Assembly: GCF_001245615.1 (NCBI RefSeq)
Contig: NZ_CWKH01000001.1
Location: 1,488,001-1,552,000 of the forward strand
Direction: 5' to 3'
DNA length: 64,000 bases
Source: Mycolicibacterium neworleansense
GTDB taxonomy: Bacteria > Actinomycetota > Actinomycetes > Mycobacteriales > Mycobacteriaceae
Part shown: positions 1-11,983 of the stretch, piece by piece
Numbering within the stretch: the first letter of the stretch is position 1
Layout: each line of letters starts with the position of its first letter
Position numbers and translations under genes: made by a program
The notes under the pieces: generated by a model
Databases searched by the model: none
Seen by the model: only the letters and a program-made list of their open reading frames with translations
Told to the model about the DNA's origin: nothing

Positions 1-3000
1 CCGCGTGCGCCCGCCGAGGATGCGAACGCCTCGGCGAACCGGCTCGTCTGCGCGAACGCGGTGAGCCACGGCGTCCCGAGCACCGGAGCGTATCCGCTGT
101 ATGCCCGGTTGTGGCGCAGCAACGTCGTGAACGCGTAAGCCCCTTCTTCTGGCGAGATCGCCGCACCGGAACCCTCGGCCAGACCGGTGCCACGACCGAT
201 CTCCGACCAGGGTCCCCATCCGATCGCCAGTGCGGGCAGCCCCTGGCTGCGCCGCCAATGGGTGAATGCATCCAGCCAACTGTTGGCCGCGGCGTACGCG
301 CCCTGCCCCGGCGAGCCGACCAGAGCCGCTGCCGAGGAGAACGAGCAGAACCAGTCCAATGACTGGCCGAGGGTGGCCCGGTGCAGGTTCCAGGCACCGT
401 AAACCTTTGGCGCCCAGTCTCGTTCGACCAGATCATCGGTGATGTTGGCCAGTACGGCGTCTTCGACCACGGCCGCCCCGTGCAGCACGCCACGCAACGG
501 CAGCCCCGTCGCGCACGCCACTTCCACGAGCCGGACGGCGGTTTCGGGATCGGCGATGTCGCCCAGTTCGACGGCGACTTCGGTCCCGGCACTGCGTATC
601 CGGTCGATGACGGCCAGGGCAGCCGTGGACGGCGCGGATCGACCGTTGAGCACGATCCGGCCACAGCCGGCCGTCGCGAGCGTCTCGGCGAGGAACAATC
701 CGAGACCGCCCAGGCCGCCCGTGACGACATAGGCACCGTCCGACCGGAAGGCGGGTGCCTCTTCCGGCGGGACCACCGCCGGGATCTGGCCGCCTTCTGG
801 GATGTCGAGCACCAGCTTGCCGGTGTGCTCGGCCGCTCCCATCACGCGAATCGCGGTGGCACCGTCCTGCAGGGGGTAATGGGTCGTCTGCGGCAGCGGC
901 AGCGTTCCGTCGGCGATGCGGCCGTAGCAGACCTCCAGCAGGCGCCGGACGGTATCGGGTTCGGTCAACGCCAGCAAGGCCAGGTCGACGGCATAGAACG
1001 ACAGGTTGCGGCGGAACGGGAAGAGCCCCATCCGGGTGTCGCCGTAGATGTCACGCTTGCCGATCTCGACAAACCGTCCGCCGAAGGACAGCAGTTCCAG
1101 TCCGGCCCGCTGGGCCGCGCCGGTGAGCGAGTTCAGCACGATGTCCACGCCGTAACCGTCGGTGTCCCGGCGGATCTCGTCGGCGAAATCGGTGCTACGC
1201 GAGTCGTAGACATGCTCGATTCCCATGTCGCGCAGCACATTCCGTCGCGCTTCACTGCCCGCGGTCGCGAAGATCTCGGCTCCTACCGCACGCGCGATGG
1301 CGATCGCGGCCTGCCCCACACCGCCGGTGGCGGAATGGATCAGTACCTTGTCGCCGGCCGAGATCCGGGCCAGATCGTGTAGGCCGTACCAGGCGGTGGC
1401 ATGTGCACTGGGCACCGCCGCGGCCCGGTCCATCGGCACCCCCGGGGGCAGCGTCACGGCCATGTTGGCATCGCATGTGACGAACGTCGACCAGGCACCA
1501 TCGGCCGAGATGCCACCCACTTGGTCACCGACCTGGTGGGTGACCACACCGGCGCCCACCGCGGTGACCACACCGGCGAAGTCGGCGCCGAGTTTCGGCA
1601 GCCGCCCTTCGAAGCTGGGGTACCGCCCGAAAGCCACCAGCACATCAGCGAAGTTCAGGTTCGACGCGGTGACCGATACCTCGATCTGCCCGGGCCCCGG
1701 GGCCACGCGTTCGAAGGCAGCGAGTTCCAGCGACTGGATGTCACCAGGGGTCCGGATCTGCAACCGCATGCCCTCGCGGGCCGGGTTGACCACGGTGGTC
1801 CGTCGTTCCTCCGGCTGCAGCGGGCCCGGGATCAGCCGTGCCACATACCAATTGCCACCTCGCCAGGCGGTTTCGTCCTCGTCGGAGCCAACCAGCAGTT
1901 GAGCCACGATCCGCGCCGCGTCGGTGTAGTCGTCGACGTCGATCTGACTGGCCCGCAGCCGCGGATGCTCCATGCCGATCACCCGGATGAGACCGCGCAG
2001 TCCCGCTTCCTCCAGGTTGGCGGAGTCCTCTGCCAGCACCGTCTGGGCGTTGCGGGTCAACACGTGCAACCTCGGCGGTTCGCCGTGGACCTCGGGCAGT
2101 TCGCGCGCGATGTGCACCAGGTGCCGCACATTGTCGCCGCCGCGGCTGCCCGACTGTTCGTCGGTGATGCCGTTGCGCGGCGCGGTCACCACCAGGACGT
2201 CGCTGAACGGCCGTGCGGCAAGGTGCTCGCGCAGCCGCTCGGCGCGTGCGGCGTGATCAGACCGCTGCGGCCAAGCCATGGTCGTGACATCGACCTCGTG
2301 TGCCTTCAACGTGTCGGCCAGCCTGGTCGCCAGGAGATCGGCGGCGTCGGACGTGCTGATCAGCAGCCAGCGGCCCGGGTCGCGGAAGTCCGCTTCCGGC
2401 AATTCCTGCTGTCGCCACTCGATCGCCAGCAGTCGTTCGTTGAGCGTGCGCTCACGCTGCCCACTGGCCGAAACGCCTGTGCCCAAACGCAATCCGCCGA
2501 TACTCAGCAGGGCGGTTCCCTGCTCGTCGAGCAGGTCGATGTCGACGGCCACTCCCGTCGGCGTGATCTCGGCGAACCGCGCCAGGCAGTACTGGACATT
2601 GCGGGTCGACCCGTAGGCCCGAAGGTGTCGCACCCCCAGCGGCAGCATCAGCGCACCGGTCAGGTCACCGCGCAGATGTGGATGCGCGCCGACAGCCTGG
2701 AAGCAGGCATCGAGCAGCGCCGGATGGATGCCGTACATGCCCTGTTGCGAACGGATCGAGCCGGGCAACGCGACCTCGGCGAGCACCGTGTCGACGGACT
2801 CCCCGTCCGGCGCACCGACATACGCGGCAACCAGGCCGGAGAAGGCGGGGCCGTATTGGATCCCACGCTCGGTGAAGCCGGCCCGCATCTCGGCACCCTC
2901 CACCCGCTGCGGGTGGGTGTCGAACAGTGCGGCGATGTCATAGGCCGGCGGCACTGCGGCGTCGTCACTGCGCTGCACCCGAGCGCCGGCGCGCCGGACA

Positions 3001-5984
3001 CGCTCGCCCTCATGCAGCGTTTCCACCGCGAAATCGGCGGACGCGGCCCCCGTTACGGTCGCCGACGCCGACACCAGACTCTGCTCCTCGAGCAGCAGCA
3101 TCTGATCGAACGTGATGTCGCGCAGTTCTGCCGCGTCACCGAATACGGCCCGTCCGGCCGCCAGTGCCATCTCGCAGTACACCGCGCCCGGCAAGGCCGC
3201 GACGTTGTGCACCTGATGATCACCGAGCCACGGCTGCGTGTCCGTGCCGACATCGGCCTGCCACACATGGCGTTCGGGTTCTTCGGCCAGCCGCACGTGC
3301 GCTCCGAGCAGCGGATGGACCGCGAGGACGGCGCCACCGGGGGCCAGCTCGTTGGGATCACGGACGAGCATCAACTGCTGCCGGTTCCAAGTGGGCAATG
3401 GCGCGTCGACGAGCCGGCCCTGCGGGCACAACACCCCGAAGTCGACCTGTGCGCCGGCACTGTGCAGGTCGGCCACCGCGCCGAGCAGGCCGCCGGGGAG
3501 AATCTGTTCGCGGCGCAGCGTGGCCAGGGCCACGTGCGGGATGTCGAGCGTGCGGGCGGTCTGATCCACGGCGTGGGTCAGCAGCGGATGCGGCGCGAGC
3601 TCGGTGAACACCCGGAACCCGTCCTCCAGCGCAGCCTGTACAGCCGCGGCGAACCGGACGGTGTGCCGCAGGTTGTCCACCCAGTAATCGGCATCCCAGT
3701 CGGCCAGATCACGGGGGTCGTACAGGGTGGCCGAGTAGTACGGAATGGTGGGCTCAGCCGGGTCGAGGTCGGCAAGCTCATCGGCGAGCTCGTCCAGGAT
3801 CGGGTCGACCTGGGGAGTGTGGGACGCCACGTCGACCGCGACCTCGCGGGCCATGATGTCGCGGCCCTCCCACTCGGCGATCAGCGCGCGGATCGATTCC
3901 TTCGCGCCACCGACGACCGTCGAGTTGGGCGATGCCACCACCGCGAGCACCACGTCGTTGATGCCGCGGGCGGCCAACTCCGACAGCACCTGCTGGGCCG
4001 GCAGCTCGACCGACGCCATCGCACCGGCACCGGCGAGGGTCGCCATCAGCCGCGAGCGCCGGCAGATCACCTTCACGCCGTCGTCGAGCGACAGCACCCC
4101 TGACACGACCGCGGCGGCAACCTCGCCCATCGAGTGTCCGATCACGGCACCGGGTTCGGCACCGTGGGCGCGCAGCGTCGCCGCCAGCGCGATCTGGACG
4201 GCGAACACCGTGGGCTGCACCCGGTCGATACCGGTCACCACGTCGGTTGCCGTCATCGCCTCGGTCACGGAGAACCCGGACTCGCGCTCGATGAGTGGTT
4301 CGATCTCGGCGACGGCAGCGGCGAACGCCGGTTCGGACGCCAGCAGCCCGGCTCCCATTCCGGCCCACTGGGATCCCTGGCCGGAGAACACCCAGACCGG
4401 GCCGCGATCGTCCTGCGCCACCGCGGGCTCGTAGGGCACCTCGCCGCCGGCGATCTCGCGCAGTCCCGCGATGAGGCTGACCCGGTCGTCGGCGAGCACC
4501 GCGGTGCGCACCGGCCGGTGCGCCCTCCTACGCGACAGCGTGTAGGCCAGATCGGTCAAGTCGACGTCGGCCCGGTCGGCCAGCCAGTCAGCCAGCCGTC
4601 CCGCGGTCTCCCGAAGCGCCTCGGCAGACGTGGCCGAGAGTGCGAACAGTGAGGAACCGGCGCCGCCCCGAGGCTCTGCGTCCCCGTCGGCGGCCGGCGC
4701 CTGCTCCAGTACGGCGTGCACGTTGGTACCGGACAACCCGTAGGACGACACCGCGGCCCGACGGGGGTGTTGCCCGGTGACCGGCCAGTCGACCGTTTCC
4801 TTCGGGACGAACAGGTCGGTGTCGATGCGCGCCATCTCGTCAGGCAGGCGGGTGAAGTGCAGGTTGGGCGGGACGACGCCGTGCTGCAACGCAAGTACGG
4901 CCTTCATCAGGCCGACCGCACCCGAGGCCGATTGACTGTGGCCGAAGTTGGTCTTGGACGAGCCGAGCGCACACGGTGCGGCCGTGCCGTACACCGACGC
5001 CAGGCTTGCGAACTCGATCGGGTCACCGACCGGAGTACCGGTGCCGTGCGCCTCCACCAGGCCGACGGTGGCCGGGTCGACCGAAGCTGCGGCCAGCGCC
5101 GACCGGTACACGGCCTCCTGGGCATCGCGCGACGGGGTGGCGATGTTGACCGTGCGCCCGTCCTGATTCGCTGCGGTACCGCGGATGACGGCCAGCACGC
5201 GATCGCCGTCGCGTTCGGCATCGGTCAACCGCTTGAGCATCACGACCGCGGACGCCTCGCCGGCCACGAATCCGTCGGCCGCCGCGTCGAACGCATGGCA
5301 ATGCCCGGTCGGCGACAACATGCCCTGCGCCGAACCCGATGCCAGCTTGCGGGGCTCGAGCACGATGCAGACACCACCGGCCAGAGCCACGTCGCTTTCG
5401 CCGTCATGCAGGCTGCGGCAGGCGTTGTGCACGGCCAGCAGACCCGATGAGCAGGCCGAGTCCACCGAGTAGGCGGGCCCGTGCGCGCCCAGGTGGTAGG
5501 CGATCCGGCCGGAGGCCAGGCTGAAGTTGTTGCCGGTGAACCCGTAGGGCCCCTCGATCGAGTGGGCGTCGGCGGCCAGCAGTTGGTAATCGCCATGGGT
5601 CAGACCCATGAACACACCCGTCAGCGAACCGGACAGCGTCGCCGGGTCGATGCCGGCATGTTCGATGGCTTCCCAGGCGGTTTCCAGGAGCAGGCGGTGC
5701 TGCGGGTCGATCGCAGTGGCCTCGCGCTCGCTGATACCGAAGAACCCGGCATCGAAACCGGCCACGTCGTCGAGGAATGCGCCCCACTTCGACACGGAAC
5801 GGCCGGGCACGCCGGGTTCCGGGTCGTAGAACTCCTGTGCGTCCCATCGGTCGGCCGGCACCTCGGTGACGAGGTCGTCGCCCTGCAAAAGCGCAGCCCA
5901 CAGCTGTTCAGGCGATTCGATCTGGCCCGGGAGCCGGCAGCCCATGCCGATGACGGCAATAGGGGTTACTGGAGTCTCGGCCAA
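1..5984 (-). CDS. Mas/Pks5-like iterative type I polyketide synthase, C-terminus cut off by window edge
   Basis: The reverse strand reads open for about 1994 codons from a TTG at 5984 and runs off the window. An in-frame TGA lies just upstream, so TTG is the only start next to the conserved [10 protein letters not shown] motif; GAGAGG precedes it by about 10 nt. Domain order: KS (1-430; C178 in DSACSS, H313 in EAHGTGT, H349 in NFGHS), AT (about 525-830; GHSMGE with S618 and a VASH motif at 719-722, the type linked to methylmalonyl-CoA), DH (about 880-1150; H923 in GDHQVHN), ER (about 1370-1690; ATGGVGQ near 1550), KR (about 1745-1930; GGLGGLG 1756-1762, Tyr about 1897). The ACP would lie beyond position 1. 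KS-AT-DH-ER-KR(-ACP) is the mycocerosic-acid-synthase architecture, which makes methyl-branched acyl chains for surface lipids. Which of Mas, Pks2 or Pks5 it matches cannot be settled here; synteny hints at Pks5. Confidence 0.93.
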   Translation of the reverse strand, partial: MAETPVTPIAVIGMGCRLPGQIESPEQLWAALLQGDDLVTEVPADRWDAQEFYDPEPGVPGRSVSKWGAFLDDVAGFDAGFFGISEREATAIDPQHRLLLETAWEAIEHAGIDPATLSGSLTGVFMGLTHGDYQLLAADAHSIEGPYGFTGNNFSLASGRIAYHLGAHGPAYSVDSACSSGLLAVHNACRSLHDGESDVALAGGVCIVLEPRKLASGSAQGMLSPTGHCHAFDAAADGFVAGEASAVVMLKRLTDAERDGDRVLAVIRGTAANQDGRTVNIATPSRDAQEAVYRSALAAASVDPATVGLVEAHGTGTPVGDPIEFASLASVYGTAAPCALGSSKTNFGHSQSASGAVGLMKAVLALQHGVVPPNLHFTRLPDEMARIDTDLFVPKETVDWPVTGQHPRRAAVSSYGLSGTNVHAVLEQAPAADGDAEPRGGAGSSLFALSATSAEALRETAGRLADWLADRADVDLTDLAYTLSRRRAHRPVRTAVLADDRVSLIAGLREIAGGEVPYEPAVAQDDRGPVWVFSGQGSQWAGMGAGLLASEPAFAAAVAEIEPLIERESGFSVTEAMTATDVVTGIDRVQPTVFAVQIALAATLRAHGAEPGAVIGHSMGEVAAAVVSGVLSLDDGVKVICRRSRLMATLAGAGAMASVELPAQQVLSELAARGINDVVLAVVASPNSTVVGGAKESIRALIAEWEGRDIMAREVAVDVASHTPQVDPILDELADELADLDPAEPTIPYYSATLYDPRDLADWDADYWVDNLRHTVRFAAAVQAALEDGFRVFTELAPHPLLTHAVDQTARTLDIPHVALATLRREQILPGGLLGAVADLHSAGAQVDFGVLCPQGRLVDAPLPTWNRQQLMLVRDPNELAPGGAVLAVHPLLGAHVRLAEEPERHVWQADVGTDTQPWLGDHQVHNVAALPGAVYCEMALAAGRAVFGDAAELRDITFDQMLLLEEQSLVSASATVTGAASADFAVETLHEGERVRRAGARVQRSDDAAVPPAYDIAALFDTHPQRVEGAEMRAGFTERGIQYGPAFSGLVAAYVGAPDGESVDTVLAEVALPGSIRSQQGMYGIHPALLDACFQAVGAHPHLRGDLTGALMLPLGVRHLRAYGSTRNVQYCLARFAEITPTGVAVDIDLLDEQGTALLSIGGLRLGTGVSASGQRERTLNERLLAIEWRQQELPEADFRDPGRWLLISTSDAADLLATRLADTLKAHEVDVTTMAWPQRSDHAARAERLREHLAARPFSDVLVVTAPRNGITDEQSGSRGGDNVRHLVHIARELPEVHGEPPRLHVLTRNAQTVLAEDSANLEEAGLRGLIRVIGMEHPRLRASQIDVDDYTDAARIVAQLLVGSDEDETAWRGGNWYVARLIPGPLQPEERRTTVVNPAREGMRLQIRTPGDIQSLELAAFERVAPGPGQIEVSVTASNLNFADVLVAFGRYPSFEGRLPKLGADFAGVVTAVGAGVVTHQVGDQVGGISADGAWSTFVTCDANMAVTLPPGVPMDRAAAVPSAHATAWYGLHDLARISAGDKVLIHSATGGVGQAAIAIARAVGAEIFATAGSEARRNVLRDMGIEHVYDSRSTDFADEIRRDTDGYGVDIVLNSLTGAAQRAGLELLSFGGRFVEIGKRDIYGDTRMGLFPFRRNLSFYAVDLALLALTEPDTVRRLLEVCYGRIADGTLPLPQTTHYPLQDGATAIRVMGAAEHTGKLVLDIPEGGQIPAVVPPEEAPAFRSDGAYVVTGGLGGLGLFLAETLATAGCGRIVLNGRSAPSTAALAVIDRIRSAGTEVAVELGDIADPETAVRLVEVACATGLPLRGVLHGAAVVEDAVLANITDDLVERDWAPKVYGAWNLHRATLGQSLDWFCSFSSAAALVGSPGQGAYAAANSWLDAFTHWRRSQGLPALAIGWGPWSEIGRGTGLAEGSGAAISPEEGAYAFTTLLRHNRAYSGYAPVLGTPWLTAFAQTSRFAEAFASSAGAR

Positions 5985-6150
5985 GTCGGCTCAACCTCTC
6001 TCGATGTGATCGATGAGCAAAGCTCCGATCAACGTACTAAGACTGTGGAAAAGAATGTGTGCCACGTCGTCATCGACGCACGGTACCGAATCCGCATATC
6101 CGGCTCGAGTCGTTGCCAACGAAGTTCCGTAGCCTAGCGCCTGGGCCAGG

Positions 6151-6411
6151 CTAGATGTTGGAAACATGTGATCGCAAAAATGCTCCCATGTTCGCTGCGC
6201 CGGTCATGTTATTGAAAAATGGCAGGGTCCGCCAAATTGGCCAGCGAGGCCGAGCCGCGCCGCCCCAAATGGCGAAAAACGTCCCAATGATGTTGTCTCT
6301 CAACATATTCGGCACAACACGCTCGCAGCACGCGTCGGTGGTACTAATTATTCCGCTAACTAATCCAAACGCCATATCGGCGCCGTCGATCGCTTTCCCC
6401 AGGTTGTCCAT
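6151..6411 (-). CDS. Doubtful small ORF upstream of the polyketide synthase
   Basis: An 86-codon ATG ORF ends in TAG 166 nt before the PKS start, on the same strand. I do not recognise the product. It has two adjacent cysteines and several hydrophobic stretches but no clear transmembrane segment. Its codon usage is unlike its neighbours: third positions are often A or T (for example ATA, TTA, AAT, TTT). That fits either acquired DNA or non-coding sequence. No good Shine-Dalgarno is seen. It is listed only because it is intact and codirectional with the PKS. Confidence 0.2.
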   Translation of the reverse strand: MDNLGKAIDGADMAFGLVSGIISTTDACCERVVPNMLRDNIIGTFFAIWGGAARPRWPIWRTLPFFNNMTGAANMGAFLRSHVSNI

Positions 6412-6550
6412 AGTTGGAAAACGGTGTTCAGAATCAGTCCCACAGTTAATTCATAGGTTGCCGAGAAATCGTTAGCTGGCAACCGGCACGCAAACTACCG
6501 AATCCGTACTTGAACAGAATTCACGTTCCGGTCCGCCACGGTCAGATAAT

Positions 6551-6566
6551 GGTACGAATGTGTACC
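6551..6566. promoter_or_regulatory. Short palindrome GGTAC-N6-GTACC
   Basis: A perfect 5-bp inverted repeat with a 6-nt spacer (GGTACGAATGTGTACC) lies in the gene-poor region about 570 bp upstream of the PKS start. The size and symmetry suit a dimeric repressor site, but no regulator is identifiable and chance is not excluded. Confidence 0.2.
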
Positions 6567-6828
6567 CGAAAGACGCATCAGCTAATGGTTGTTGTTGACA
6601 TCGCAACGTAATGACCAGCGGAGATCACGATCGACACGGCCTACGGCGCAACTCCGGATGGCAGGACCACCCCCACGCAGGTCGCCATGTCGCCACGAGC
6701 TGAGATTCAGGCCACGGCCGCACGATCACGTGAGGAGACCCACAACGCCCGCCGGAAGCAAACCGACCAGGGTTAACGGCGGAGATGCGCTGCAACTCCA
6801 GGAATAGTGACCCAATAATGGGACATGA

Positions 6829-6844
6829 TGTGATGTATATCACT
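6829..6844. promoter_or_regulatory. Candidate CRP-type binding site
   Basis: TGTGATGTATATCACT differs from the CRP consensus TGTGA-N6-TCACA, shared by mycobacterial CRP (Rv3676 family), only in the last base. A second imperfect palindrome, CCCA-ATAA-TGGG, lies directly left at 6811-6822. No gene starts close by: the PKS starts 845 bp to the left on the minus strand, and lipL ends to the right behind a terminator. The site may serve a long leader or an unannotated transcript. Confidence 0.3.
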
Positions 6845-6903
6845 GCAGCTAGAACGCTTGCAGGCCGGTCCTTCGGCCCGGACGGCCCCACCGCAACGAA
6901 GAA

Positions 6904-6934
6904 AGCCGACCTGACGGCATCCGTCAGGTCGGCT
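6904..6934 (-). terminator. Stem-loop terminator downstream of the lipL-like gene
   Basis: A perfect 14-bp stem (AGCCGACCTGACGG paired with its complement) closes a CAT loop about 20 nt past the TAG of the hydrolase gene. There is no strong U tract, as is common for mycobacterial intrinsic terminators. It isolates the PKS upstream region from lipL transcription. Confidence 0.75.
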
Positions 6935-6953
6935 CGGTTCGACAGTTGGTGAA

Positions 6954-8255
6954 CTACCCCGCGGCGGGCTTCGGTACGCCGTGTGGCGACGCACCGAGAT
7001 CGGGCACAGCGACGTAGCCGCGCTCCCGGGCGCGAGCCACATCCTTACGAATCAATGCGTTCAGACCGACGAAGGCAGCCATGTCCAACACCATGGGGGT
7101 CAACAACCGGTTGTGGACGAATCCGATCGCCAGCCCGCTGGCCGGGTCCGCCCAGCCAACCGACCCACCGAGGCCGACGTGACCGAACCCAGGCATGACC
7201 CCGAACGGAACCGAGTGATACCCGAGATGGAAGCCGAGTGGCACCCCCAGATTTCGGTCCGGGCGAATGCCCGATGGGCCGGTCAGCCCGGCCACGGTGC
7301 GCTCGGACAGGTATTCCACGCCCTTGATGCGCCCTCGATTGGCGATGGCGCCGTACATTCTGGCCAGGCCGCGGGCCGTCGCAACACCATTGACCGCAGG
7401 TGCCTCGGAGTCCAGGAACGGGGTCTGTCCCTGAACCAGCGACATCACGCCGGGGAAGTACATGGAGCCGAAAGCGCCCGAGAAGTTCAACGCGGCGACC
7501 CGCGGCGCCACGAAGTCGAACACGTGGTTGGGCCAGCTGCGTTGCGGCCCCAGAATCTGGGCGACCCGCGTGGGCGCGTCCACCGGTGGACGTCCCAGGT
7601 GCAGACCATCAGTTCCCAACGGTTCGGCCAGCTCCACCCGGAACAATTCACGCATGCCCTGTCCGGTCACCGCGCGAGCCAGACCCGACAACAACCAGCC
7701 GTACGTCAACGCGTGATACGCCGGCTTGCCGAACAGGAGTGAGTTCACCGACGCCTCGGCGACCCGGCTCTCCATCACCAGGTGATCCAGCAGATCGGCT
7801 TTGCTGACGCCATTGAGCTGAGAGAGCCCCGCCTCGTGGGCCATCACCTGACGCACCGTGATTGCGGATTTGCCGTTGGCCCCGAATTCAGGCCAATAGG
7901 CGCTCACCGGGGCGTCGTATTCGAGCAGGCCACGGTCGACGAGACGATGGATGACCGTCGAGGCCATGCCCTTCGTCGCCGAGAACACCATCGCGGCCGT
8001 ATCGGCCGTCCAATATTGCGTCCCTGCGCGATCCGAGTAGCCCGTCCAGACGTCGACGACCGGCTCTCCGTCCTGGAGAACCACCAGCGCTCCACCGCCG
8101 TACTTCCGGCCTGGGAACAGCTTCGAGAACCCGCGGACCGTACAGGAGAAGTTCCTGTCCGCCGCGCCTTGGACGCCGTGTGGGAGCGCCTCGTCGCGCC
8201 TCCCGTTGTGATCGGTCACACACTTGAATTTACCTGGACCCCCGGCAAATTCCAC
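6954..8255 (-). CDS. lipL: LipL-type esterase/beta-lactamase family serine hydrolase
   Basis: A 433-residue serine hydrolase of the beta-lactamase/EstB fold, close in length to M. tuberculosis LipL (Rv1497), which precedes meaB and mutAB in the same relative order there. The nucleophile motif is SATK (S92, K95). A GGG triad sits at 53-55 and a Tyr in TYGW near 185 fits the second conserved motif. A C-terminal glycine-rich GHVGLGGSVGW segment corresponds to the HxG region. No signal peptide is seen. The start is uncertain: GTG 8255 is used here, GTG 8219 (12 codons shorter) is possible. Likely an esterase on short-chain or lipid esters; the natural substrate is unknown. Confidence 0.82.
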   Translation of the reverse strand: MEFAGGPGKFKCVTDHNGRRDEALPHGVQGAADRNFSCTVRGFSKLFPGRKYGGGALVVLQDGEPVVDVWTGYSDRAGTQYWTADTAAMVFSATKGMASTVIHRLVDRGLLEYDAPVSAYWPEFGANGKSAITVRQVMAHEAGLSQLNGVSKADLLDHLVMESRVAEASVNSLLFGKPAYHALTYGWLLSGLARAVTGQGMRELFRVELAEPLGTDGLHLGRPPVDAPTRVAQILGPQRSWPNHVFDFVAPRVAALNFSGAFGSMYFPGVMSLVQGQTPFLDSEAPAVNGVATARGLARMYGAIANRGRIKGVEYLSERTVAGLTGPSGIRPDRNLGVPLGFHLGYHSVPFGVMPGFGHVGLGGSVGWADPASGLAIGFVHNRLLTPMVLDMAAFVGLNALIRKDVARARERGYVAVPDLGASPHGVPKPAAG

Positions 8256-8294
8256 CAGCGTTACCGACCTGTTAGCCGGGTTCGGCCGCCAACG

Positions 8295-8636
8295 TCACGG
8301 GGTCGGCTTGTCGTCCACCTTGAAGTCGATATTGACGTTGTCGGACTCGACAGCCTTGACCGTCGCCGTGACGCCGTACTTGGTGCCGTCCTTGGCCGTC
8401 AGCACACAATGCTGGGTCGCCCCGACCCTGCCAGGAATGCCATTTTCGCAGGTCACCGACTTGGCTTTGCGCTTGGCTGCGGCCTCCAGCTTCTCCTTCG
8501 CCAGCGTCTGCAGCTTGGCCTTGGCCACCGTGGGCGGCGAACCGGCCGACCCTCCGCCACCGCATCCGGTCAACACCGCACCGCCGAGCATCACCGCGGC
8601 CACGAGCACACGCAGTTTCACCTTCACGTCCCTCAT
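8295..8636 (-). CDS. DUF4333-type small lipoprotein
   Basis: A 113-residue secreted lipoprotein: basic N-terminus, hydrophobic core, and lipobox VLTGC with C25 as the lipidated cysteine. The mature part has an alanine- and lysine-rich helix (about 35-58) followed by a small domain with C63 and C77, probably a disulfide, as in DUF4333 proteins of mycobacteria. The ATG at 8636 has GGAG directly against it, so GTG at 8627 (MKVKLRV...) with GGAG 9 nt upstream may be the real start. It lies 39 nt upstream of lipL on the same strand and 66 nt downstream of meaB. Function unknown. Confidence 0.75.
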   Translation of the reverse strand: MRDVKVKLRVLVAAVMLGGAVLTGCGGGGSAGSPPTVAKAKLQTLAKEKLEAAAKRKAKSVTCENGIPGRVGATQHCVLTAKDGTKYGVTATVKAVESDNVNIDFKVDDKPTP

Positions 8637-8702
8637 CTCCGGGTCAGCCCAGCCTTTCGCTTCCGTGTCGCTGCGAACAGCCTAAGTGCGGCAAGGTCGG
8701 CG

Positions 8703-9674
8703 TCAGTCGGCCGCGTCGAGAATTTCCTGGGCAGCCAGCGCCGGTGTCAGTTCGCCCTCGCGCACCCGGCGCTCCACCTCGTCGCGGATGCTGCGCACGC
8801 CCGGATGCGACATCACCCGGTCCAGCACAGTGTCCCGCACCATCGACCAGGTCCAGTCCACCTGCTGCGCGCGGCGCCGGGCCTCGAACTCCCCCGCCTC
8901 GGTGAGCACCTCGCGATGTTTGAGCACTGTGCCCCACAACTCGGCAAGTCCGTGACCCTCGATCGCGCTCATCGTGAGAACCGGTGGGCGCCATAGCGTT
9001 TCGCGCGGGTAGATGAGACGGATGGCGCCGGTCAATTCGCGGGCCGCCGCCTTGGCCTCGATCGCGTGCTCACCGTCGGCCTTGTTGACCACGATGACGT
9101 CGGCCAGTTCCAGCACACCCTTCTTGATGCCCTGCAACTGGTCACCGGTCCGGGCCAGGGTGAGGAAGACGAAGGTGTCGACCATGTTCGACACCGTGAC
9201 CTCGGACTGCCCCACCCCCACCGTCTCGACCAGGATGACGTCGTAACCCGCCGCCTCCAGCAACACGATGGTCTCGCGGGTGGCCTTGGCCACCCCGCCG
9301 AGCGTTCCCGACGTCGGCGACGGCCGGATATAGGCATCCGGATGGACCGCCAGTTGGGCCATCCGGGTCTTGTCGCCCAGGATCGATCCGCCGGTCCGGG
9401 TCGACGACGGGTCCACCGCCAGCACCGCAACCCGGTGGCCGGCCTCGATGAGGTACATGCCCAGGGCTTCGATAGTCGTCGACTTGCCGACACCCGGCAC
9501 CCCGGTGATTCCGACGTGCTGGGCTTTGCCGGCATCTGGCATGAGCTCCAGCAGCAACTGCTGAGCCCGATCGCGATGGTCGGCCCGGGTGGACTCGACC
9601 ATCGTGATGGCTCGTGCCAGCGCGGCGCGGTCGCCGCGGCGAATGGCGGCCGCCAGTTCGGGAACTGAACTCAT
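8703..9674 (-). CDS. meaB: Methylmalonyl-CoA mutase-associated G3E GTPase MeaB
   Basis: A 323-residue G3E-family P-loop GTPase (ArgK/MeaB type) that gates cobalamin loading of methylmalonyl-CoA mutase and protects the enzyme from inactivation. Visible motifs: Walker A GVPGVGKS at 58-65, the switch region with VDPSSTRTGGSILGDKTRM (about 88-115), ETVGVGQSE at 160-168, and the base-specificity motif NKAD at 207-210. Like M. tuberculosis Rv1496 it follows mutB on the same strand, with a 43-nt gap, so one mutA-mutB-meaB operon is likely. Confidence 0.93.
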   Translation of the reverse strand: MSSVPELAAAIRRGDRAALARAITMVESTRADHRDRAQQLLLELMPDAGKAQHVGITGVPGVGKSTTIEALGMYLIEAGHRVAVLAVDPSSTRTGGSILGDKTRMAQLAVHPDAYIRPSPTSGTLGGVAKATRETIVLLEAAGYDVILVETVGVGQSEVTVSNMVDTFVFLTLARTGDQLQGIKKGVLELADVIVVNKADGEHAIEAKAAARELTGAIRLIYPRETLWRPPVLTMSAIEGHGLAELWGTVLKHREVLTEAGEFEARRRAQQVDWTWSMVRDTVLDRVMSHPGVRSIRDEVERRVREGELTPALAAQEILDAAD

Positions 9675-9717
9675 ATCCCGGGTCGCTCCGCTCCTGCCCT
9701 CCGGATGACAGCCACCC

Positions 9718-11982
<2,265 letters not shown>

Positions 11983-11983
11983 C

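Larger units (their letters stand above)
5985..6903. other. Gene-poor, AT-richer intergenic region upstream of the polyketide synthase
   Basis: About 0.9 kb separates the PKS start from the terminator behind the lipL-like gene. Base composition is visibly less GC-rich than the flanks, especially 6150-6600. It holds one doubtful 86-codon minus-strand ORF and several palindromes (6551-6566, 6811-6822, 6829-6844). A possible TACGTT -10 box for the PKS lies about 45 nt upstream of its start. I see no RNA gene or insertion sequence. Such AT-richer DNA before surface-lipid genes is a plausible target for nucleoid proteins such as Lsr2; that is inference. Confidence 0.5.

Noticed and set aside
1401..4103. 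900-codon plus-strand open frame over the polyketide synthase
   Set aside because: A shadow of the PKS coding strand, His/Arg/Gly-rich with no domain; the minus strand gives clear AT, DH and ER motifs.
6861..6886. Possible hairpin GGTCC...GGAC next to the lipL terminator
   Set aside because: Arms are short and mismatched; the perfect 14-bp stem at 6904-6934 explains termination.
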